From: Tepidamorphus sp.
Lineage (GTDB): Bacteria; Pseudomonadota; Alphaproteobacteria; Rhizobiales; Tepidamorphaceae
Assembly: GCA_028280885.1 (NCBI GenBank)
Contig: JANQKY010000075.1
Location: 1-56,371 of the forward strand
Direction of reading: 5' to 3'
Length of the DNA stretch: 56,371 nt
Shown here: positions 18,130-27,880 of the stretch, one piece after another
Numbering within the stretch: the first letter of the stretch is position 1
Layout of the letters: the number at the start of each line of letters is the position of its first letter
The notes under the pieces: model-generated
Told to the model about the DNA's origin: nothing
The model's input: only the letters and a program-made list of their open reading frames with translations
The model's database searches: none
Translations under genes and position numbers: made by a program

Positions 18130-18891
18130 GTGACCCGTCGTTTCTCCCCCGCCCGCCTGACCTCCCGTCTGTTCGCATCCGCAGGCAGCACCGATCCGGC
18201 GATCGTCTTCATCCATGTCCCCAAGGCCGGCGGCCAGTCTTTCCGGACGCTGATCGAGGCGAACTATCCCAAGGCCGCATGGATGCCGATCTACCGGACC
18301 GGCGGAACGACGATGGACGAGGTCTTCGCGAAGGTGCCGCCGGAGCGGCTTTCCCGCAAGCGCATCGTCTACGGCCACATTCCCCATACGGTCGAACGGT
18401 ATCTGCCGCGGCCGTGCCGCTATTTCACCATCCTGCGCGAGCCGGTCTCGCGTTCGATCTCGGTCTACAAGTATATCAAATACGATTTCGAGCAGCACGC
18501 CCGCCACGAGAGTTTCGCTTCGGGCAAGCGCAGCTTCGCCCGGTTCTGCCGCAAACCGCGCGCGCACGCCAACATCATGACCAAGCTGATCGCCGGCCAC
18601 GAACAGCGCTCGACCGCCGACGAGGCGATGCTGGACCAGGCGATCGACAATCTGCGCGCCATGGCCGTCGTCGGCCTGTTCGAGGACTACGAAGCCTCCG
18701 TGGAGCGGATCTGCAAGACCTTCGGGTGGTCGAACCGCTACGAAACGCGCAATCTCTCCAGCAAGACCAATGACGCGTTTCTGGCGGCGGAGGGCGCCGG
18801 GGACAAGGATATCGCCGCCCTGCGCGCGGCCAATGAGTTCGATATCCGGCTCTATGAGGAAGGCAGGCGGCTCTACGCGGCGCGCGCCTGA
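18130..18891 (+). CDS. Sulfotransferase family 2 domain protein
   Basis: A 253-residue cytosolic enzyme using PAPS. The 5'-phosphosulfate loop is FIHVPKAGGQSFRTLI near residue 30, and the 3'-phosphate motif is FTILREPVSRSISVYKYI near residue 100; both are typical of the carbohydrate sulfotransferase family 2 type. Start GTG at 18130 (VTRRFSPARL). It diverges from the glycosyltransferase-rmlCBD operon across 264 bp. With the earlier sulfotransferase it gives two candidate enzymes for sulfating the glycan. Acceptor unknown. Confidence 0.86.
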   Translation: MTRRFSPARLTSRLFASAGSTDPAIVFIHVPKAGGQSFRTLIEANYPKAAWMPIYRTGGTTMDEVFAKVPPERLSRKRIVYGHIPHTVERYLPRPCRYFTILREPVSRSISVYKYIKYDFEQHARHESFASGKRSFARFCRKPRAHANIMTKLIAGHEQRSTADEAMLDQAIDNLRAMAVVGLFEDYEASVERICKTFGWSNRYETRNLSSKTNDAFLAAEGAGDKDIAALRAANEFDIRLYEEGRRLYAARA

Positions 18892-19006
18892 TCCGCCTTC
18901 CGGCCGGGTGGCGCACGCGCGTCACGGCATTTTGGAATTTGTGATCGCCGACACACTGCTCTACACCAGCAGGGCATATGTGCTGTCTCCGGTCCTGACC
19001 CTGTCG

Positions 19007-20824
19007 ATGTCCCTGCAAACCGCCAATACCGCTTCCGGCCTGACCGGCCATCGCCTCGTCGCACGGCGGACGCGCCGCTATTTCGAGTCGCTGCGCTGGC
19101 TGATCGCCTCGGTGTTCCGGTTCAAGCCGCTGACGGCGAGCCTGATCGTCGGGCTGATCGCGGTCGGGCGGTCGCTGCAGGCGGCAGCCTTCACGGCGAT
19201 CGTCTGGTACTTCCTGGCAATCGAGGAAAACGCGCCGATCACCTATTTCGGCCAGACGATCGAGCCGCGCACCAGCGAGGCGATGACCGGCGCCGTCCTC
19301 GGCGTCACCGCGCTTCTGGTGATCGCAAGCGCCATCATCTTCGTCTCGATGCGGATGGCGTTCTACCTGTCGATGGGCTTCGCCGAACGCGTGATCAAGC
19401 GCATCCTGACGGAAGACGGCTGCTTTCCGGCCTATCCGACGCTTGAAAAGTCCGGCCTGATCTCCGCCCAGGCGCATATGGTGCTGAAGACCAAGATCCA
19501 CCTGTTCCGGCCGGTCGACGTGCTTTTGATGCTGCCGCGCTCGCTGCTGCTGGCCTTGCCGGCGATCGTCGGGATGATCTGGATCGCCGGCGAGGTCGTC
19601 GCCGTCGTCGCCGTCCTGGCGATCCCGGCGGTCGCCTTCAACTACCTGATCAGCCGTTCCGTCGTCGTCGCGCAGCGCGAACGCAAGATTGCCCAGCGCG
19701 CCTATCGCGGCGACGAGAAGGAGGCGATCGGCAAGCTCGGTAACGAGGCGCATGCCCGCAGGGGCCGCGCAAGGATTGCCGACGCGCTGCTTGCCGGCAA
19801 GAACAACCGCACCGCGGTGAGGGCCTTTGCGACACGCCTCCTGTCGCCGTCGCGCTCGGAACTCGTCGCCAATGTGCTCGCCTCCGTCGCGGTCGCCTCG
19901 ATCGGCGTCTATCTTGGCGGCAAGGCGATCAACGGCGAGATGCCGCTGGCACTGGTGGTCGCCTTCTTCGTGCTTTTGCGGCTGGCGGTGAGCGGGCTGA
20001 CCAGCATCGGCATATCGCTGACCACCTATGCCCGCTTCTACGAGGTCGTCCGCGCGGCGTTTGAATATCTGACGAGCCGCGGCGCCGACGGCGAACCGTT
20101 TGCCGGCCGGCCGGCCCTGCATGTGCCCGATCCGCAGGCCGGCGCCGATACGGGTGGGAACGGGAATGGGGGGAACGGGAGCGGGCGCGGCGTGCCGCTG
20201 GAGCGCGGGCGCCCGGTCGCCGTCATTTCTCCGGCCCGGATCAATCGCTACACGCAATATTTCTTCGCCACCGCCCTGACCCAGAAACTCAGGCCGCTGG
20301 CGCAGCGGCGGTTCAACACGCAGGCCCTGCGCTGCACCGCCGGCCTGATCGAATCGGAGACCCGCGCCGCCCTCGCCCTGCCGCCGCTCGGCCCGGACCT
20401 GCTGACGGGCAAGGCGGCGACCGCACCGCTGTCGGAGCTGGCACCGAGCGCGGAAGCGATCGACCGGGCCGCCCGCAAGCCGAACGGCCTCAAACGCGAC
20501 GACCAGGCCCGGATCGCCCTGTTGAGCGCCTGCCTGTCATCGGCCGATCTGATCGTTGTCGAACCGGAACTGCTGGCAGCGCTGCCGAAGGCCGAGCGGG
20601 CGCGCTGGATCGCGGCGCTGTCGGACCGCTACATCGCGATTGCCTATCCGCACGAGTCGTTTTCGGGCTGCATCGCGGGCGAAACCCATGCGATCGTGAT
20701 GGACTATGAAAGGGCCATCGCGGTTTCGCGGGCGGGCAGCGCGGCGAAAACCCTGAAGAGCGTCGCCGACGCGATCAAGCCGCCGAAGGCGGCCGAGGCC
20801 GACGAGGCCGACCTGGAGGCTTAG
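19007..20824 (+). CDS. ABC-exporter-like protein with degenerate nucleotide-binding domain
   Basis: A 605-residue protein. Residues 1 to about 375 carry several hydrophobic helices in the arrangement of type I ABC exporters. A Gly/Asn-rich linker (GGNGNGGNGSG) follows, then a region with the order of an ABC ATPase whose motifs are decayed. VAVISPARINRYTQYFF stands where Walker A should be, with no GxxGxGKS/T. LKRDDQARIALLSACLSSAD stands for the LSGGQ segment, and LIVVEPELLAAL for Walker B. It probably cannot hydrolyse ATP by itself. ATG 19007 is the simplest start; GTG at 18980 or 18941 is possible. It may be a structural or regulatory partner in glycan export. Confidence 0.7.
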   Translation: MSLQTANTASGLTGHRLVARRTRRYFESLRWLIASVFRFKPLTASLIVGLIAVGRSLQAAAFTAIVWYFLAIEENAPITYFGQTIEPRTSEAMTGAVLGVTALLVIASAIIFVSMRMAFYLSMGFAERVIKRILTEDGCFPAYPTLEKSGLISAQAHMVLKTKIHLFRPVDVLLMLPRSLLLALPAIVGMIWIAGEVVAVVAVLAIPAVAFNYLISRSVVVAQRERKIAQRAYRGDEKEAIGKLGNEAHARRGRARIADALLAGKNNRTAVRAFATRLLSPSRSELVANVLASVAVASIGVYLGGKAINGEMPLALVVAFFVLLRLAVSGLTSIGISLTTYARFYEVVRAAFEYLTSRGADGEPFAGRPALHVPDPQAGADTGGNGNGGNGSGRGVPLERGRPVAVISPARINRYTQYFFATALTQKLRPLAQRRFNTQALRCTAGLIESETRAALALPPLGPDLLTGKAATAPLSELAPSAEAIDRAARKPNGLKRDDQARIALLSACLSSADLIVVEPELLAALPKAERARWIAALSDRYIAIAYPHESFSGCIAGETHAIVMDYERAIAVSRAGSAAKTLKSVADAIKPPKAAEADEADLEA

Positions 20825-20838
20825 AGCCTATCCAGTGA

Positions 20839-22065
20839 CTATCGGGCCTCTCCGGCCTGCGAGGCGGGCTTGGCTTCGCCCGACCCGATCTCTGCCGCGC
20901 GGCGGCTGTTCCAGGCCGAGCGGCAGGGAATCTTGCTGCGATCGCAGCGGTCGGCATATTTCTGCGCGATCTCGGTAACCTCGCGCAACAGCCCTTCCTG
21001 CAGGGTGATCGGCTCGAGCCCGAGCTGCAGGAACCGGTCGTTGCGCACATAGAGGTCGTTCTCGTTGGCCTCGTTGCGCGGATTGGCGACGAAATCGATC
21101 GAGGCGCCGGTGATGCCGCAGATCATCTCCGCCAGATCGACGACCCGGTGCGTCTCGGTCATCTGGTTGAGGATGTTGACCCGCTCGCGCGTCTGCGGCG
21201 GGTTTTCGACGGCAAGCTGGATGCAGCGCACCGTGTCCTGGATGTTGATGAAGGCGCGGGTCTGGCCGCCGGTGCCGTGCACGGTGAGCGGATAGCCGAC
21301 GGCGGCCTGCATCAGAAACCGGTTCAGCACCGTGCCGTAGTCGCCGTCATAGTCGAAGCGGTTGATCAGGCGTTCGTCGAGCCGCGTCTCGGCGGTCTGC
21401 GTGCCCCAGACGATGCCCTGGTGCAGGTCGGTGACCTTCAGTCCGTCATTCTTGTTGTAGAAGGCGAAGAAGAGCTGATCCTGGGTCTTGGTCATGTGGT
21501 AGATCGAGCCGGGATTGGCCGGATACAGGATCTCCTGGTCGACCAGGTCGCCGGCATCGGTCTCCACCTTGATCTTCAGATAGCCTTCCGGGATCTTCAT
21601 GCCGGCCGAGCCGTAGCCGTAGACGCCCATGGTGCCGAGATGGACGAGATGGACGTCGAGACCGGATTCGACGATCGCCGCGCAGACGTCGTTGGTGGCG
21701 CTCAGGTTGTTGCGGACCGTGTAGCGCTTGTGCCAGGCCGACTTCATCGAATAGGGGGCGGCGCGCTGCTCGGCGAAATGGACGATCGCGTCGGGCGTCT
21801 CGTCGCGGATCAGGGTCAGCAGGCGATGATAGTGCTCACCGATGGTGAAGCGGTGCACGGGGATGTCCTGGCCGGAGATCTCCTTCCAGGCCGCGACCCG
21901 CTCGCTCAAGGACCGGATGGGGGTGAGCGAATCGACTTCCAGCTCGACGTCGATCTTGCGGCGCGACAGGTTGTCGACGATCAAGACCTCATGGCCCAGT
22001 TTCGACAGATGCACCGCCGTCGGCCAACCGCAAAATCCGTCGCCACCCAGAACAATCACTTTCAT
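20839..22065 (-). CDS. sqdB: UDP-sulfoquinovose synthase
   Basis: A 408-residue SDR enzyme that makes UDP-sulfoquinovose from UDP-glucose and sulfite, normally for the sulfolipid SQDG. Diagnostic: GGDGFCGWPTAVHLSKLGH (the FCGWP form of the NAD motif is particular to SqdB), T145 in HLGTMGVYGYG, and Y189/K193 in YHMTK, matching the catalytic residues of plant SQD1, plus FINIQDTVRCIQLAVENP. It converges with the ABC-like gene (14 bp apart). The glycosyltransferase that would use the product for lipid is not in the window. Role in sulfolipid or in the neighbouring glycan cannot be decided here. Confidence 0.93.
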   Translation of the reverse strand: MKVIVLGGDGFCGWPTAVHLSKLGHEVLIVDNLSRRKIDVELEVDSLTPIRSLSERVAAWKEISGQDIPVHRFTIGEHYHRLLTLIRDETPDAIVHFAEQRAAPYSMKSAWHKRYTVRNNLSATNDVCAAIVESGLDVHLVHLGTMGVYGYGSAGMKIPEGYLKIKVETDAGDLVDQEILYPANPGSIYHMTKTQDQLFFAFYNKNDGLKVTDLHQGIVWGTQTAETRLDERLINRFDYDGDYGTVLNRFLMQAAVGYPLTVHGTGGQTRAFINIQDTVRCIQLAVENPPQTRERVNILNQMTETHRVVDLAEMICGITGASIDFVANPRNEANENDLYVRNDRFLQLGLEPITLQEGLLREVTEIAQKYADRCDRSKIPCRSAWNSRRAAEIGSGEAKPASQAGEAR

Positions 22066-22312
22066 CGAACGATCACTTTCATCACGTCACTTCGTCTCCG
22101 ATATCGGCGCGTTATGCACCGGTGCAGGCGAGCGAGACAAGGGTTTTCACCAATCCCGCCCGGAGGCTTTCGCCGATCCAGCGGGGGTTTTATCCTGTCC
22201 ACCGGGGGGTTTTCACCGATCTTGACCAGGCGCAAGGCTCGTGCGAGAGCGTCGTCGCTACGATGCAGCGCACACGCGTTGCCGCCAGGATCAGTTGAGG
22301 ACCAGATCGAAC

Positions 22313-22549
22313 ATGACCCACACGCCGCACGAACTGCACGAAGAATTTCCCGAACACGCGGACCGGATTCACGCGCTGAAGACCGAGAACGCCCACTTCC
22401 TCCGCCTGGCGAACGAATATCACACCCTGAACCGCGACATTCACCGCGCCGAGACCGATATCGAGCCCACCTCCGACGACCATCTGGAGGACATGAAGAA
22501 ACAGCGCCTCAAGCTGAAGGACGAGATCTTCGGCATGCTTGGCGCGTGA
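22313..22549 (+). CDS. YdcH/DUF465-family small protein
   Basis: 78 residues, largely helical and charged: HELHEEFPEHADRIHALKTENAHFLRLANEYHTLNRDIH split by short breaks, ending in a Lys/Asp-rich coil (MKKQRLKLKDEIFGML). This is the typical DUF465 pattern; the function is unknown. ATG at 22313 is preceded by TTGAGGA at slightly long spacing. Its promoter probably lies in the 247-bp gap after sqdB. Confidence 0.85.
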   Translation: MTHTPHELHEEFPEHADRIHALKTENAHFLRLANEYHTLNRDIHRAETDIEPTSDDHLEDMKKQRLKLKDEIFGMLGA

Positions 22550-22623
22550 GCCTTGCCTGTCCGTCGGTTGGCCGACGGACATGACCCAGGGACCGTGCCC
22601 CGTATCATGCACAGGATCATACC

Positions 22624-23538
22624 ATGACCGACCCGAGCTATCCCCGTGACATGATCGGCTACGGCCGCGCCGTGCCGCATGCCGACTGGCCGGCCGGCGC
22701 GCGCATCGCCGTGCAGTTCGTCATCAATTACGAGGAGGGGGCTGAGAACACGATCCTGCACGGGGACGCGGCCTCGGAAGCCTTCCTGTCGGAGACCATC
22801 GGGGCCGAGCCCTGGCCCGGCAAGCGCAACATGAACATGGAATCGGTCTACGAATACGGCTCGCGGGCCGGCTTCTGGCGGCTGTGGCGCCTGTTCACCG
22901 CGCGCTCGGTGCCGGTGACCGTCTATGGCGTGGCGATGGCGCTTGCCCGCAACCCCGACGCGGTCGCGGGCATGCGGGAGGCGGACTGGGAGATCGCCAG
23001 CCACGGCTATCGCTGGATCGACTATCGCGACTTCTCCGAAGACGACGAACGCCATCACCTGGCCGAAGCGATCCGCATCCACACGGAGGTGACCGGCGAA
23101 CGCCCGCTCGGCTGGTATCTTGGCCGCTGCTCGGACAACACCAGAAGGCTGGTCATGGAGGAAGGCGGCTTCCTCTACAATTCCGACACCTATGCCGACG
23201 ACCTGCCCTATTGGGTCGACGGGCCGAACGGGCCGCACCTGATGATCCCCTATACGCTCGATGCCAACGACATGCGCTTTGCCACCGCGCAGGGCTTCAA
23301 TTCGGGCGACCAGTTCTTCGCCTACCTGAAGGATTCCTTCGACATGCTTTATGCCGAAGGGGCCGAGCGGCCGAAGATGATGTCGATCGGCCTGCATTGC
23401 CGGCTCGTTGGCCGGCCGGGACGGGCCGCGGCCCTTGCCCGCTTCCTCGACTACGTGCTCGAGCACGAGGATGCCTGGGTCTGCCGGCGCATCGATATCG
23501 CAAGGCACTGGCACGCGCGGCACAAGCCGGCCGGCTGA
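22624..23538 (+). CDS. puuE: Polysaccharide-deacetylase-fold allantoinase (PuuE type)
   Basis: 304 residues of the NodB-like fold, in the subfamily of PuuE, the metal-independent allantoinase of purine breakdown. Seen: YPRDMIGYGRAVPHADWP at the start, VQFVINYEEGAE, ESVYEYGSRAGFWR, EIASHGYRWIDY and PLGWYLGRCSDNTR, all close to the PuuE pattern. It opens allantoin to allantoate. No other purine gene is visible around it, so the substrate is assigned by family only. It is 120 bp before hutI on the same strand, separated by a palindromic operator. Confidence 0.85.
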   Translation: MTDPSYPRDMIGYGRAVPHADWPAGARIAVQFVINYEEGAENTILHGDAASEAFLSETIGAEPWPGKRNMNMESVYEYGSRAGFWRLWRLFTARSVPVTVYGVAMALARNPDAVAGMREADWEIASHGYRWIDYRDFSEDDERHHLAEAIRIHTEVTGERPLGWYLGRCSDNTRRLVMEEGGFLYNSDTYADDLPYWVDGPNGPHLMIPYTLDANDMRFATAQGFNSGDQFFAYLKDSFDMLYAEGAERPKMMSIGLHCRLVGRPGRAAALARFLDYVLEHEDAWVCRRIDIARHWHARHKPAG

Positions 23539-23574
23539 TTACCGGTCACACCCGCGACGCATGGCGGGCGATTA

Positions 23575-23590
23575 TTTTGTCTAGACAAAA
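23575..23590. promoter_or_regulatory. 16-bp perfect palindrome, candidate HutC/GntR operator
   Basis: TTTTGTCTAGACAAAA lies 69 bp before hutI. The TCTAGA core with flanking TTTTG/CAAAA arms is the shape bound by GntR-family HutC-type repressors, which use urocanate as inducer. hutC itself is not in the window, so the link is inferred from position and motif. Confidence 0.55.
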
Positions 23591-23658
23591 GCGCCGGGGC
23601 CGGACTAGGCTTCGGGCGGTGAGAGGGTTTTCAACCGGACAGGACGAGGCACCGACAT

Positions 23659-24879
23659 ATGCAGGGGCACATGCAGGTCGACCGCCTTTGGACCAATTGC
23701 CGCCTGATGACGATGGCGGATCAGCATCCGGGCTTGGGTGAAATCGACGCCGGCGCGATCGCGGCGAAGGATGGCCGCATCGTCTTCGCCGGCGCGGCCT
23801 CCGATCTTCCCGCAGGCCTCGCCCCCCGCGAAACGATCGATCTTGACGGCCGCTGGGTCAGCCCCGGCCTGATCGACTGCCACACCCATATCGTCCATGG
23901 CGGCGACCGGGCGAGGGAATTCGAACTGCGGCTTGCCGGTGCAAGCTACGAGGAGATCGCCCGGGCCGGCGGCGGCATCCGCTCGACGGTCGCGGCGACC
24001 CGCGCCGCCGACGTGGAGACGCTCGTCGCGACCGCCCTGCCGCGCCTCGACGCGCTGATCGCTGAAGGGATAACGACGGTCGAGGTGAAGTCCGGCTACG
24101 GCCTCACCCCCGATACCGAGATCGCCATGCTGCGCGCCGCCCGCGGCCTCGCCGAGGCGCGGCCGGTCTCGGTCGCGACCTCCTTCCTCGGCGCCCATGC
24201 GGTGCCGGCGGAATTCGAGGGCGATGCCGACGGCTACATCCATACGGTGGTGCGCGACCAGATGCCCACCGTCGTAGCGGAGGGCCTGGCGGATGCCGTC
24301 GACGGCTTCTGCGAGGGGATCGCCTTCTCGCCGGACCAGATGGCGCTGGTTTTCGATGCGGCGGTCAAGGCCGGACTGCCGGTCAAGCTGCATGCCGAGC
24401 AGCTCTCCAATCTCGGCGGCGCCAGGCTTGCCGCCCGCTATGGCGCGCTGTCGGCCGATCACCTGGAATATCTCGACGAGGGCGGCGTCGCCGCGATGGC
24501 CGAGGCCGGCACCGTCGCGGTCTTGTTGCCGGGTGCGTTCTATTTCCTGCGCGAGACCCAGGCCCCACCGGTCGCTGCGCTGCGGCTTGCCGGCGTGCCG
24601 ATCGCGGTCGCCACCGATTGCAATCCCGGCTCCTCGCCGCTGACCTCGCTGCTGATGGCCATGAACATGGCGGCGACGCTGTTCCGGCTGACGGTGGCCG
24701 AATGCCTGATCGGGGTGACACGCAATGCTGCCCGCGCGCTCGGCCGGCTCGACGAGATCGGCACGCTGGAGCCCGGCAAGGCCTGCGACCTCGCCATCTG
24801 GGACATCGAGACGCCCGCCGAACTGGTCTACCGGATCGGCTTCAATCCACTGTACAAACGGGTCTATCGGGGGGCCTGA
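23659..24879 (+). CDS. hutI: Imidazolonepropionase
   Basis: A 406-residue amidohydrolase that opens imidazolonepropionate to formiminoglutamate in histidine degradation. Metal ligands lie in [40 protein letters not shown], and the late Asp in [11 protein letters not shown] are all present. Start ATG 23659, with another in-frame ATG four codons later. hutG begins 5 bp after the stop. Full length and intact. Confidence 0.96.
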   Translation: MQGHMQVDRLWTNCRLMTMADQHPGLGEIDAGAIAAKDGRIVFAGAASDLPAGLAPRETIDLDGRWVSPGLIDCHTHIVHGGDRAREFELRLAGASYEEIARAGGGIRSTVAATRAADVETLVATALPRLDALIAEGITTVEVKSGYGLTPDTEIAMLRAARGLAEARPVSVATSFLGAHAVPAEFEGDADGYIHTVVRDQMPTVVAEGLADAVDGFCEGIAFSPDQMALVFDAAVKAGLPVKLHAEQLSNLGGARLAARYGALSADHLEYLDEGGVAAMAEAGTVAVLLPGAFYFLRETQAPPVAALRLAGVPIAVATDCNPGSSPLTSLLMAMNMAATLFRLTVAECLIGVTRNAARALGRLDEIGTLEPGKACDLAIWDIETPAELVYRIGFNPLYKRVYRGA

Positions 24880-24884
24880 CGGAC

Positions 24885-26081
24885 ATGTCGGCCACCGATC
24901 TGCACGGCTATACCTTTCTGGATCTGAAACCCGGCGACAGCCCGCTCGTCCTGTCGATACCGCATGGCGGCACCGATATCCCGTCGGATAGTGCCGGCGC
25001 ATTCAACGAGACCGGGCTGGCGGTTCCCGATACGGACTGGTGGATGGCGCGGCTCTACGGCCTCGCCGACGATCTCAAGCCCACCGTCCTGCAGACCTCG
25101 GTTTCGCGCTATGTGATCGACGTCAACCGCGACCCGAGCGGCGTCTCGCTCTATCCCGGCCAGGCGACGACGGCGCTGTGTCCGACGACCACCTTCGACG
25201 GCGACCCGATCTATCGTCCAGGTGCGGAACCGGACGCGGCCGAGATCGCACGGCGGCGGGCGCGCTATTTCGACCCCTATCATGCCCTGCTCGCCGAAAC
25301 GCTTGCCGCCGTGCGGGACCAGCACGGCTATGCGCTGCTCTATGACTGTCATTCGATCCGCTCGGTCGTGCCGCGCCTGTTTGACGGCGTGCTGCCGGTC
25401 TTCAATATCGGAACCAACAGCGGCGCCTCCTGCGCGCCGGAGATCGAGGCGGCGGTGGTCGAAGCCTGCGCGGCGGGCGGACGATCGGATGCGTCGGCGC
25501 AAATGTCCCTTTCGGAGTCTCCCTCTCCCTCGGCATCCCCGAAGACGCCTTCCCCTTCATCCTCGTCATCCCCGGAAGTGCCTCCCTCGCCCTCAGCATC
25601 CCGGAAATCACCCACCTCTCCCTCGTCATCCCGGAAATCGCGCAGCGATTATCCGGGATCGGAGAACCCCAGCACCGGAGGGGGCTCCCCGATCCCGGCT
25701 CTCACTGCGTTCGGCCGGGATGACGAGGGAGAGGAAGGGGCCGGCCGGGACGACGAAGAAAGAACTGCGGCCGTCCGGGATGACCAGGGAGAGAAGGGGG
25801 CCGGCCGGGACGGCGATCGCATGGCTACGCCATCGCTCGACGAACTGACGTCCCATACCGCGAACGGCCGCTTCAAGGGCGGCTATATCACCCGCCATCA
25901 CGGCCGGCCGGACCAGGATATCCACGCCGTCCAGATGGAGCTCGCCCTGCGCGCCTATATGCTGGAAGCCCCGCCCTGGACCTATGACCCGGCCAAGGCC
26001 ACCGACACCGCATCCACCCTGCACGCCGTGCTCAAGGCAATGCTTGCCGCCGGCGCGCGGCTCTATGGAGGCTCGACATGA
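24885..26081 (+). CDS. hutG: N-formylglutamate deformylase with in-frame repeat insertion
   Basis: 398 residues, against about 265-290 for the family. The first 205 residues follow the family ([44 protein letters not shown]), and so do the last 80 ([31 protein letters not shown]). Between them, about residues 206-314 are Ser/Pro-rich and then Gly/Arg/Asp/Glu-rich repeats encoded by an inserted palindromic repeat element. The reading frame is kept. It would release formate and glutamate from N-formylglutamate. Whether the enlarged loop is tolerated is unknown. The stop overlaps hutU as ATGA. Confidence 0.9.
   Translation: MSATDLHGYTFLDLKPGDSPLVLSIPHGGTDIPSDSAGAFNETGLAVPDTDWWMARLYGLADDLKPTVLQTSVSRYVIDVNRDPSGVSLYPGQATTALCPTTTFDGDPIYRPGAEPDAAEIARRRARYFDPYHALLAETLAAVRDQHGYALLYDCHSIRSVVPRLFDGVLPVFNIGTNSGASCAPEIEAAVVEACAAGGRSDASAQMSLSESPSPSASPKTPSPSSSSSPEVPPSPSASRKSPTSPSSSRKSRSDYPGSENPSTGGGSPIPALTAFGRDDEGEEGAGRDDEERTAAVRDDQGEKGAGRDGDRMATPSLDELTSHTANGRFKGGYITRHHGRPDQDIHAVQMELALRAYMLEAPPWTYDPAKATDTASTLHAVLKAMLAAGARLYGGST
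25505..25825 (+). repeat. Palindromic 30-bp-repeat element inserted in hutG
   Basis: The right half has CCGGGA-type units beginning at 25715, 25745, 25775 and 25805, exactly 30 bp apart and encoding decapeptides of the type [10 protein letters not shown]. The left half has the complementary units every 29-32 bp, around 25533, 25565, 25596 and 25625. The innermost long arms, 25615-25634 and 25715-25734, are a perfect 20-bp inverted repeat, and a second pair (CCGGGATCGG at 25653-25662, its complement at 25689-25698) forms the hairpin centre. Limits are approximate, taken from where HutG family sequence stops and resumes. Confidence 0.85.
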
Positions 26082-27745
26082 CCAACGACCGCCTGGACAA
26101 CACGCGGACGATCCGCGCCCCGCACGGAACCGACCTGACGGCAAAGAGCTGGCTGACCGAGGCGCCGCTGCGGATGCTGATGAACAATCTCGATCCGGAC
26201 GTCGCCGAGAATCCGCACGAACTCGTCGTCTATGGCGGCATCGGCCGGGCCGCCCGCGACTGGCGGTCCTTCGACCGGATCGTCTCGGGCCTGCGCGACC
26301 TGAACGACGACGAAAGCCTGCTGATCCAGTCCGGCAAGCCGGTCGGCGTGTTCCGCACCCACGCGGACGCGCCGCGCGTGCTGATCGCCAATTCCAACAT
26401 CGTCGCGCACTGGGCCGACTGGTCGCATTTCAACGAACTCGACCGGATCGGGTTGATGATGTACGGCCAGATGACGGCCGGCTCGTGGATCTATATCGGC
26501 TCGCAGGGCATCGTCCAGGGCACCTACGAGACCTTCGCGGAGATGGGCCGGCAGCATTATGGCGGCGACCTGTCGGGCAAGTGGATCCTGACCGGCGGCC
26601 TTGGCGGCATGGGCGGCGCGCAGCCGCTGGCGGCGACCATGGCGGGCGCCTCGATGCTGGCCGTCGAATGCCGGCCCTCGCGCATCGAGATGCGGCTGAA
26701 GACCGGCTATCTCGACGTGCAGGCGGCCGATCTCGACGAGGCGCTTGCGATCATCAAGCGCTCCTGCGCGGAGAAGAAGCCGGTCTCCGTCGGCGTTCTC
26801 GGCAATGCCGCGCTGGTCTTTCCCGAACTGGTGCGGCGCGGTGTGGTGCCCGACGCGGTCACCGACCAGACCTCGGCGCATGATCCGCTGAACGGCTATC
26901 TGCCCGCCGGCTGGACGCTCGAGGAGTGGGAAGACCGCATCAAGTCCGATCCCGACGGCACGATCCATGCCGCCAAGCTATCGATGAAGGATCAGGTCGA
27001 GGCGATGCTCTATTTCCATCGCGAAGGCGTGCCGACGCTGGACTACGGCAACAATATCCGCCAGATGGCGAAGGACGAGGGGCTTGACGACGCCTTCGAC
27101 TTCCCGGGCTTCGTGCCGGCCTATATCCGGCCGCTGTTCTGCCGCGGCGTCGGGCCGTTCCGCTGGGCGGCGCTGTCGGGCGATCCTGAGGATATCTACA
27201 AGACCGACGAAAAGGTGAAGGAGCTGATCCCCGACGATCCGCATCTGCACCGCTGGCTCGACATGGCGCGCGAGCGCATTCATTTCCAGGGGCTTCCCGC
27301 CCGCATCTGCTGGGTCGGCCTCGGCCAGCGCGACCGGCTGGGCCTCGCCTTCAACGAGATGGTGGCCAGTGGCGAGCTCAAGGCGCCGATCGTGATCGGC
27401 CGCGACCACCTTGATTCCGGCTCGGTGGCAAGCCCGAACCGCGAGACCGAGGCGATGCGCGACGGCTCCGACGCGATCGCCGACTGGCCGCTGCTGAATG
27501 CGCTTCTGAACTGCGCGTCGGGGGCGACCTGGGTCTCGATCCATCACGGCGGCGGCGTCGGCATCGGCTTTTCCCAGCATGCCGGCATGGTGATCGTCGC
27601 CGATGGCAGCGAGGCCGCCGCCAATCGCCTGGCGCGCGTGCTGTGGAACGATCCGGCCTCGGGCGTCATGCGGCACGCCGACGCAGGCTACGACATCGCC
27701 ATCGACTGCGCCCGCGAACACGGCCTCAATCTGCCCTCGCTCTAG
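26078..27745 (+). CDS. hutU: Urocanate hydratase
   Basis: 555 residues, full length. NAD-dependent hydration of urocanate to imidazolonepropionate. Motifs are [14 protein letters not shown] at the start, [19 protein letters not shown] split by one residue, [15 protein letters not shown] and the late [16 protein letters not shown] at 26078 overlaps the hutG stop, so hutI-hutG-hutU are translationally linked. hutH and hutF, needed to complete the pathway, are not in this window. Confidence 0.97.
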   Translation: MTNDRLDNTRTIRAPHGTDLTAKSWLTEAPLRMLMNNLDPDVAENPHELVVYGGIGRAARDWRSFDRIVSGLRDLNDDESLLIQSGKPVGVFRTHADAPRVLIANSNIVAHWADWSHFNELDRIGLMMYGQMTAGSWIYIGSQGIVQGTYETFAEMGRQHYGGDLSGKWILTGGLGGMGGAQPLAATMAGASMLAVECRPSRIEMRLKTGYLDVQAADLDEALAIIKRSCAEKKPVSVGVLGNAALVFPELVRRGVVPDAVTDQTSAHDPLNGYLPAGWTLEEWEDRIKSDPDGTIHAAKLSMKDQVEAMLYFHREGVPTLDYGNNIRQMAKDEGLDDAFDFPGFVPAYIRPLFCRGVGPFRWAALSGDPEDIYKTDEKVKELIPDDPHLHRWLDMARERIHFQGLPARICWVGLGQRDRLGLAFNEMVASGELKAPIVIGRDHLDSGSVASPNRETEAMRDGSDAIADWPLLNALLNCASGATWVSIHHGGGVGIGFSQHAGMVIVADGSEAAANRLARVLWNDPASGVMRHADAGYDIAIDCAREHGLNLPSL

Positions 27746-27880
27746 CGGAAAACGGGCCACCAGACCGATCGGACCCAATCTAAGGGATAGTCCGGATGCG
27801 ACAGTTTGCGCACTGCATAAGTTACATTCGCAACTTTATATGCGATGCAGCTATTGCACCCGCGAAATGGAGTTCCGGAC

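Noticed and set aside
18575..20257. 560-residue frame opposite the ABC-like gene
   Set aside because: Composition (very rich in Asp, Arg, Gln, Gly) is that of a shadow; the plus frame has clear membrane helices.
25505..25825. CRISPR array
   Set aside because: Units are contiguous, degenerate and in inverted orientation about a centre; there are no unique spacers and no cas genes.
24885..26081. hutG as a frameshifted pseudogene
   Set aside because: The insert length keeps the frame and both flanks continue the family without stop codons.
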